Assembly (NCBI GenBank): GCA_045649485.1
Contig: JAZRPZ010000081.1
Span: 19,876-83,875 of the forward strand
Length of the DNA: 64,000 bases
From: RUG11247 sp045649485
GTDB taxonomy: Bacteria; Bacillota; Clostridia; Christensenellales; Aristaeellaceae
Reading direction: 5' to 3'
The translations under genes and the position numbers were made by a program. How positions within the stretch are numbered: the first letter of the stretch is position 1; every line of letters starts with the position of its first letter. Positions 59,470-64,000 of the stretch are shown piece after piece. The notes under the pieces were generated by a model, which was given only the letters and a program-made list of their open reading frames with translations, had not been told where the DNA came from and ran no database searches.

Positions 59470-60072
59470 ATGGCACATAAAATTATATGCATCGGCAGAC
59501 AGAACGGCGCCGGCGGACACATCATCGGCGAAGCGCTGGCCAAAAAGCTGGGAATCGCTTTCTACGATAAGAATCTTATCACCCTTGCCGCAGAGCGCTC
59601 CGGCATAAGCCCCGAGCTCATTGAGCACGGCGAAGAGCGCAAAACAAACGCTTTCCTCTACAATGCCCTCGGCGATGCCGCCACGATAACCATCGACAAC
59701 GTGCCGCATACCGACGTAACCTTCGCGATGCAGCGCGACCTCATCATCGAAGCCGCCCGCACTCACGACTGCGTCATTATCGGCCGCTGTTCCGATTCCA
59801 TACTGCGCGCCACTCCCGCAAAGGTGCTGAGCGTATTTATCGCTGCGCCCTTTGAGGACAGAGTGCAGAACAAGATGAAGCTTGAAGGCCGCGATTACAA
59901 GTCTCTCGCGCCCGAAATCCGCAAGACCGACAAGCGCCGCCGTGCGTATTACAATTACAACACCGGCAACGAATGGGGCCTCGCCGAAAATTATGACGTA
60001 TGCCTCAACAGTTCCTCTCTCGGTTTTGAGGGCTGTGTAAATCTCCTCGCCGCTTATTTCGAAAAAATGTAA
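59470..60072 (+). CDS. cytidylate kinase-like family protein
   Basis: A 200-residue P-loop kinase-like protein. ICIGRQNGAGGHIIGEALAK is a modified Walker A (GRxxGAGG instead of GxxxxGK[ST]), FYDKNLITLAAERSGI follows, and CVIIGRCSDSIL and FIAAPFEDRV match the cytidylate-kinase-like family found in gut Bacillota. The family's true substrate is not known, and the lost Lys of the P-loop argues against simple CMP kinase activity. ATG 59470 is chosen with CGGAGG seven bases upstream; ATG 59464 abuts it. Confidence 0.85.
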   Translation: MAHKIICIGRQNGAGGHIIGEALAKKLGIAFYDKNLITLAAERSGISPELIEHGEERKTNAFLYNALGDAATITIDNVPHTDVTFAMQRDLIIEAARTHDCVIIGRCSDSILRATPAKVLSVFIAAPFEDRVQNKMKLEGRDYKSLAPEIRKTDKRRRAYYNYNTGNEWGLAENYDVCLNSSSLGFEGCVNLLAAYFEKM

Positions 60073-60080
60073 ATGCAAAA

Positions 60081-60114
60081 GCCCCGGAGCTTCGGCTCCG
60101 GGGCAAATCTTTTT
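60081..60114. terminator. terminator with UUCG tetraloop
   Basis: A perfect 10-bp stem, GCCCCGGAGC (60081-60090) with GCTCCGGGGC (60095-60104), closed by TTCG. Then AAATCTTTTT. An A-run on the left (60077-60080) gives partial termination leftwards. Confidence 0.9.
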
Positions 60115-60739
60115 ATTCAGCAAAAGCCACTACACGCGCCGGTGCACCATCGGCGTTATCGTATTTCAGCGGCAAAGCGCATATTTCCACGCATTTTCCG
60201 CGCAGCGCCTCAAGCCCGCGCAGATTTTCGATTATCACCATGCCTGCGCCGAACAGACGCTTATGCACATAAAAATCCCGGGAATCCATGGCATCCACGC
60301 TCATGGTATCTATACCCACACCCGAAATTCCCGATTCTGCAACCGCATCTGCTGCCTCATGAGACAGCAGCGGATACCTGCCGTAATACCTTTCATCTCC
60401 CCAATACGCTTCCAATCCCGTGGAAAGTATCAGAAAATCCAGCCCCTCCAATTCGGGCAGTGCCGAAAGCGGTATCTCTTCATCTGCGCCGAATCCTGTG
60501 CAGTCGATCACATAGGCTCTGCCGCAGAATCGCTCCGCAGGCAGTGTATCCAGAAACGCGCCGTCTTTCAGCATATGGGCGGGCGCATCCATATGGGTAC
60601 CTGCATGTGACAACATATTTATCAGCGTCTCGCGATAATGATTTTCCTCTATCGTAGCTGCTGCCTTCAGTTCAGGCTTTGCCGCACCGGGGTACGGCAT
60701 TGTGGCCTTGCCTAAAGTATGGCTAAGATCATATACCAC
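60113..60739 (-). CDS. cyclase family protein (kynurenine formamidase-like)
   Basis: A 208-residue metal-dependent hydrolase. It begins YDLSHTLGKATMPYPGAAKP and has the family motif HAGTHMDAPAHML with the metal-binding His and Asp residues, then GVGIDTMSVDAMDS and HKRLFGAGMVIIENL. Related enzymes hydrolyse N-formylkynurenine, isatin or other amides and lactones; no tryptophan genes are nearby, so the substrate is open. The HD-domain gene upstream ends 3 bases before its start, showing co-transcription. Confidence 0.9.
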   Translation of the reverse strand: MVYDLSHTLGKATMPYPGAAKPELKAAATIEENHYRETLINMLSHAGTHMDAPAHMLKDGAFLDTLPAERFCGRAYVIDCTGFGADEEIPLSALPELEGLDFLILSTGLEAYWGDERYYGRYPLLSHEAADAVAESGISGVGIDTMSVDAMDSRDFYVHKRLFGAGMVIIENLRGLEALRGKCVEICALPLKYDNADGAPARVVAFAE

Positions 60740-60742
60740 AGT

Positions 60743-61231
60743 TTATTCCTCCCCAAACATACTCTGCCAGAGCGCCTTGCCTGCTGCGGTCTCAAAATGC
60801 TTTTCATATGCAGCGCGGCAGGCTTCTTTTGAAGCATTCCCTTCGAACAGATTCACGAGGAAATCCGCCTCTATCAGTATCCTGTGATCTATACCTTCCA
60901 CAGGTTCGTACGTATGATGATGGGCTATCAGCCAGCAGACTCTCTCAATTACCTCTTCATCAAAGCCCAGTTCGCCCAGCATACTGCGGGCATATGCAGG
61001 GCCTTCCTGCTCCTGCAGCGGTCCGCGCGCGCTGCCGTATTTCTCCAGCGCGGGCTTTATTCCTATGTCATGGGTATATGCCGCCTTCTCAAGTATCAGC
61101 TGCGCCTTTTCGGAAAGACCCTCGCTGCGGCCTATAAACGCGCAATAGGCGTGCACCTTGGTGAAATGCTGTATCCTCTGGGGAACTCCTTTGTCAAATT
61201 CCGCCATCTTCATCATAAGCCTGTCAAGCAT
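60743..61231 (-). CDS. HD domain phosphohydrolase
   Basis: A 162-residue HD-fold protein: HFTKVHAYCAFIGR, EKAAYTHDIGIKPA (the HD pair), ERVCWLIAHHHTYEPVEGID and EADFLVNLFEG give the H...HD...D metal set. Such small HD proteins hydrolyse nucleotides or phosphates. ATG 61231 has AAAGGGTGA before it; the longer upstream frame runs through the neighbouring terminator and is rejected. It is coupled to the cyclase gene. Confidence 0.87.
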   Translation of the reverse strand: MLDRLMMKMAEFDKGVPQRIQHFTKVHAYCAFIGRSEGLSEKAQLILEKAAYTHDIGIKPALEKYGSARGPLQEQEGPAYARSMLGELGFDEEVIERVCWLIAHHHTYEPVEGIDHRILIEADFLVNLFEGNASKEACRAAYEKHFETAAGKALWQSMFGEE

Positions 61232-61263
61232 ATCGATCACCCTTTCATTGCACCCATTATAGC

Positions 61264-61295
61264 ACAAAAACGCCCTCCGCAAAAGCGGAGAGCGT
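61264..61295 (-). terminator. terminator of the AspT-like transporter gene
   Basis: On the minus strand an 11-bp stem with one G-T pair (arms 61295-61285 and 61280-61270), loop TTTT, then TTTTTGT. Confidence 0.85.
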
Positions 61296-61310
61296 CTTTT
61301 ATTGCCGTTA

Positions 61311-62549
61311 TCAGAACAGCAGGATGATGAACTGGGAAACCAGAACAACCAGAACCAGAGCAACGGGATAGGTTGCAGCGTAAGCGGATGCAACATCGTC
61401 GGTGCCGGAAACGTTGATCAGGGTGCCCAGAGCAGGAGTGGAGGTCATGCCGCCGGTGATGGAGCCCAGGTTGTTCAGCATGGGCAGCTTCAGAACCTTG
61501 GAAGCAACGATGTAACCAACGATCATGGGAACGATGGTCATGAGTACGCCATAGAAGAAGTATTCGATAGCGAAGTACTCGATGAAGTGAGCGCCGCCGG
61601 GGATACCAGCGCCGATGAGGAACATCATCAGGCCCAGCTCACGCAGGCACTTCAGAACGTTCTCGTTGACCTTCATGCTGATCTTGCCGATGCGGCCGAA
61701 GTGAGCGATGATCAGGGAAGCCAGCAGGGTGCCGCCGGTGGTGCCCAGGGAGAATGCAGAGTTGCCCATGGGGATCTTGATGCCGCCCAGCAGGATGCCG
61801 CAAACAACAGCGAAAGCGAAGGGAGCGAAGCCGAAGCCGTCGATGGAAACGAGCTTGCTCTCGTCGATGGCCTTGCGGTTGCCGTCGCTGGCAACGACCA
61901 GCTTAGCGCGCTCTTCAGCCATGTTGGCCTTCTTGAACTTGGGGATCAGCTGTACGAACAGAACAACGCCGACAACGCCGAACAGGTAAGCGATACCGTG
62001 GCCGACGGTTACCATGTTCTCCAGCTCAGCTGCCATCTCGGGAGTCTCAGCGATAACCTGAACGGTTTCCTTAGCTGCGGAGAAGGCGGGAGTGGAGGTC
62101 AGAGCGCCGGACAGAATGCCGACTGCCATGGAAGCATTGCAGCCGAAAGCAACAACGCACAGTACGCATGCTGCAGCACCGGCAAGGATGATGACTGCGC
62201 CCAGCATGATGTAGGACTTGAAGTTCTTCTTCAGGCCGGCGAAGAAGTTGGGGCCGGCGATGAAGCCAACTGCGGTAACGAACAGCATCAGGCCCAGGTT
62301 CTCAAGAACCTTCAGAGCGTTGCTGACGTAGCTTACGGATTCGCCGTTTACCTTCATTGCAACCTGCTCAGACAGGGGGCCATAGAAGAATACGCCGAAG
62401 ATCAGTGCGACGATGAAAACGCCGGCGGTGCCCAGGTTAACACCCTTGATGGTGATGCGACCCAGAGCGTAGCCCAGAGCAGCGATGATGAACACGCAGA
62501 TCATCAGGAAACCGATACCGGTTACGGAGAAAATGGAACCAAGTACCAT
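61311..62549 (-). CDS. AspT/SucE-type (AAEx family) transporter
   Basis: A 412-residue membrane protein with about ten segments built as two repeats. The family signature appears once in each half: GILSGALTSTPAFSAA and GSITGGMTSTPALGTL. The central hydrophilic part is short and lacks the TrkA-C domains of full AspT/YidE proteins, which explains the small size. Known members exchange aspartate for alanine or export succinate. GGAGGCG precedes ATG 62549. It lies downstream of a fumarate-reductase-like flavoprotein on the same strand, so succinate, fumarate or aspartate transport is a reasonable guess. Confidence 0.88.
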   Translation of the reverse strand: MVLGSIFSVTGIGFLMICVFIIAALGYALGRITIKGVNLGTAGVFIVALIFGVFFYGPLSEQVAMKVNGESVSYVSNALKVLENLGLMLFVTAVGFIAGPNFFAGLKKNFKSYIMLGAVIILAGAAACVLCVVAFGCNASMAVGILSGALTSTPAFSAAKETVQVIAETPEMAAELENMVTVGHGIAYLFGVVGVVLFVQLIPKFKKANMAEERAKLVVASDGNRKAIDESKLVSIDGFGFAPFAFAVVCGILLGGIKIPMGNSAFSLGTTGGTLLASLIIAHFGRIGKISMKVNENVLKCLRELGLMMFLIGAGIPGGAHFIEYFAIEYFFYGVLMTIVPMIVGYIVASKVLKLPMLNNLGSITGGMTSTPALGTLINVSGTDDVASAYAATYPVALVLVVLVSQFIILLF

Positions 62550-62587
62550 TGGATTTTCGCCTCCAATTACTTATTTGCGCACAACAT

Positions 62588-62611
62588 CCCCGGGAAACAA
62601 TGCTCCCGGGG
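62588..62611. repeat. GC hairpin between flavoprotein and transporter genes
   Basis: CCCCGGGA (62588-62595) and TCCCGGGG (62604-62611) with an 8-base loop. No T-run, so it is more likely an mRNA processing or stability element than a terminator. Confidence 0.5.
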
Positions 62612-62640
62612 AAGAAGTGCGCGCTAATAACGCGTTAATA

Positions 62641-64000
62641 TTAGATATCCTTGCGGCCGTTTGCGTAGTTGGGCAGCAGCTTGGGGGATACCTTATCGCT
62701 GTTGATGCCTGCAGCCTTCAGCTCGGCCTCGTACTTTGCCACGTGAGCCAGGGTCAGTTCCTTGGTCTCGGTGGTCTTGGCCTTTGCGGAAGCGTGCTGA
62801 CCTGCGTTGCGGCCGAATACGATGATATCCAGCAGGGAGTTACCCATCAGACGGTTGCGGCCGTGGATACCACCAACGGCTTCGCCGGCTACGAACAGGT
62901 TCTCAACGCGGGTCTGACCATCATCGGTGATCTCCAGACCGCCGTTCTGATAGTGCAGGGTGGGGTAGATGAGGATCGGCACTTCGCGCATGTCGATGCC
63001 GTACTTCAGGTACATGCGGAGCATGGCGGGCAGGCGCTTCTCGAGAGTGCCCTTGCCGTGGATCATGTCGATCATGGGAGTGTCGAGCCATACAGCCTTG
63101 CCCATGCCGGTGTCAACGCCCTTGCCGTTGGTGCTGCACTCGCGGATAACGCCGGCAGCGTTTACGTCACGGGTCTCGAGGGGATGGATGTAAACTTCGC
63201 CCTCGGAGTTGACCAGCTTAGCGCCCATGGAACGTACCTTTTCGGTAACCAGTGCGCCGAAGATCTGTGCGGGATAAGCAACGCCGGTGGGATGGTACTG
63301 CAGGGTGTCCTGATACAGCAGCTTTGCGCCTGCGCGGTAGCCCAGGATCAGACCGTCTGCGGTTGCACCGTAGTGGTTGGAGGTGGGGAAGCCCTGATAG
63401 TGCATACGACCTGCACCGCCGGTGGCGATAACAACGGTCTTTGCACGGGCGATCTTGATCTCACCGGTCTCCATGTTCAGCAGAACAGCGCCGGCAGCCT
63501 TGCCCTCGGTGTCGAGGATCAGTTCGATAGCTGCGGTGAAGTCTACAACGGGAATCTGACGGTTGATAACTTCGTCACGCAGGGTACGCATGATCTCAGC
63601 GCCGGAGTAGTCAGCAGCTGCGTGCATGCGCTTGCGGGAAGTGCCGCCGCCGTGGGTGGTGACCATGGTGCCGTCTTCGTCCTTATCGAACTCAACGCCC
63701 AGCTCGTTCAGCCACTTGATAGCCTCGGGACCCTTCATAACCAGCTTGCGTACCAGTTCGGGACGGTTGGCGTAGTGACCGCCGCCCATCACGTCCAGAT
63801 AGTGCTGCGCCGGGGAGTCGTTCGGCTTGTCGGCAGCCTGGATGCCGCCTTCGGCCATCATGGTGTTGGCGTCGCCGATGCGAAGCTTGGTAACGATCAT
63901 TACGTTTGCGCCTGCTTCATGAGCTTCGATGGCTGCAGAAGAACCTGCGCCGCCGCCGCCGATTACCAGTACGTCTACATCGTAATCGATCTTGGAAAGG
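62641..64000 (-). CDS. fumarate reductase/succinate dehydrogenase-type flavoprotein (5' end outside window)
   Basis: The visible 453 codons run off the right edge. They begin within YDVDVLVIGGGGAGSSAAIE, the FAD-binding GxGxxG loop, so few residues are missing. GGIQAAD follows, then ATGGAGRMHYQGFP, LLYQDTLQYHPTG (the active-site HPTG), CSTNGKGVDTG, LHYQNGGLEITDDGQTRVEN and LFVAGEAVGGIHGRNRLMGN. The succinate dehydrogenase/fumarate reductase/L-aspartate oxidase family reduces fumarate or oxidises succinate or aspartate. The short C-terminus and GRNRLMGNSLLDIIVFGR resemble soluble fumarate reductases of anaerobes. The next gene is an AspT/SucE-type transporter. Confidence 0.9.
   Translation of the reverse strand, partial: LSKIDYDVDVLVIGGGGAGSSAAIEAHEAGANVMIVTKLRIGDANTMMAEGGIQAADKPNDSPAQHYLDVMGGGHYANRPELVRKLVMKGPEAIKWLNELGVEFDKDEDGTMVTTHGGGTSRKRMHAAADYSGAEIMRTLRDEVINRQIPVVDFTAAIELILDTEGKAAGAVLLNMETGEIKIARAKTVVIATGGAGRMHYQGFPTSNHYGATADGLILGYRAGAKLLYQDTLQYHPTGVAYPAQIFGALVTEKVRSMGAKLVNSEGEVYIHPLETRDVNAAGVIRECSTNGKGVDTGMGKAVWLDTPMIDMIHGKGTLEKRLPAMLRMYLKYGIDMREVPILIYPTLHYQNGGLEITDDGQTRVENLFVAGEAVGGIHGRNRLMGNSLLDIIVFGRNAGQHASAKAKTTETKELTLAHVAKYEAELKAAGINSDKVSPKLLPNYANGRKDI

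Noticed and set aside
1..64000. tRNA, rRNA, CRISPR array, prophage or insertion sequence
   Set aside because: No T-loop signatures, ribosomal RNA blocks, regularly spaced repeats, transposases, integrases or terminal inverted repeats were seen on either strand by eye; gaps between genes are too short to hide most of these.

Overview
The window looks like chromosomal DNA of a strictly anaerobic Bacillota bacterium of the class Clostridia, probably from a gut or rumen. The evidence is a trimeric bifurcating-type [FeFe] hydrogenase, strong GGAGG ribosome binding sites, sigma-A promoters, a YhcN/YlaJ-type spore lipoprotein, a DnaE1-type polymerase, a thymidine kinase of the Bacillota type, and many cytoplasmic glycosidases. 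The genus cannot be fixed from the sequence. Gene density is high, no gene-free stretch exceeds about 300 bases, and I see no rRNA, tRNA, CRISPR array, phage or insertion sequence.

1-9.7 kb: the tail of a DUF975 membrane protein, a methyltransferase and a second, decayed DUF975 tail. Then come two minus-strand operons. One (6134 to 1093) encodes HydC, a histidine-kinase-type ATPase, a small [2Fe-2S] protein, HydB and HydA. The other (9547 to 6293) encodes DRTGG, anti-sigma-like ATPase, divergent hydrogenase-like iron-sulfur protein, DRTGG and PHP proteins. The second looks like a regulatory or H2-sensing companion of the first.

9.7-17.2 kb: single metabolic genes (an acyltransferase-like protein lacking its catalytic motif, a sugar isomerase-like TIM barrel, a Rad3/DinG-type helicase with a fused nuclease-like domain, MBL hydrolase, glyoxalase, ManA) and a LacI regulator. 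17.3-22.9 kb: a compact operon of nucleoside hydrolase, split transketolase, FGGY kinase and L-fucose isomerase-like protein, which together read as a pentose or nucleoside salvage route controlled by the neighbouring LacI protein.

22.9-32.7 kb: seven tightly packed minus-strand genes comprising four consecutive MATE transporters, a cytoplasmic GH5 glycosidase, a secreted protein and a fifth MATE with a repeated C-terminal tail. This is the most unusual arrangement in the window. 32.8-34.3 kb: a small secreted protein and BirA. 34.4-38.9 kb: a MoxR/DUF58/transglutaminase module.

39-49.5 kb: housekeeping genes (SecA, release factor 2, two membrane proteins, TsaD, spore lipoprotein, DnaE). 49.5-51.1 kb: an ArsR regulator under a 42-bp palindromic operator-promoter, with two half-size chromate transporters. 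51.2-59.3 kb: carbohydrate genes (a possible new glycosidase, GH78 rhamnosidase, WbsX/GH99-like protein, NagB), a metallophosphoesterase and a thymidine kinase fused to a GNAT acetyltransferase. 59.4-64 kb: a cytidylate kinase-like protein, a cyclase, an HD phosphohydrolase, an AspT/SucE-type transporter and a fumarate-reductase-like flavoprotein that runs off the end.
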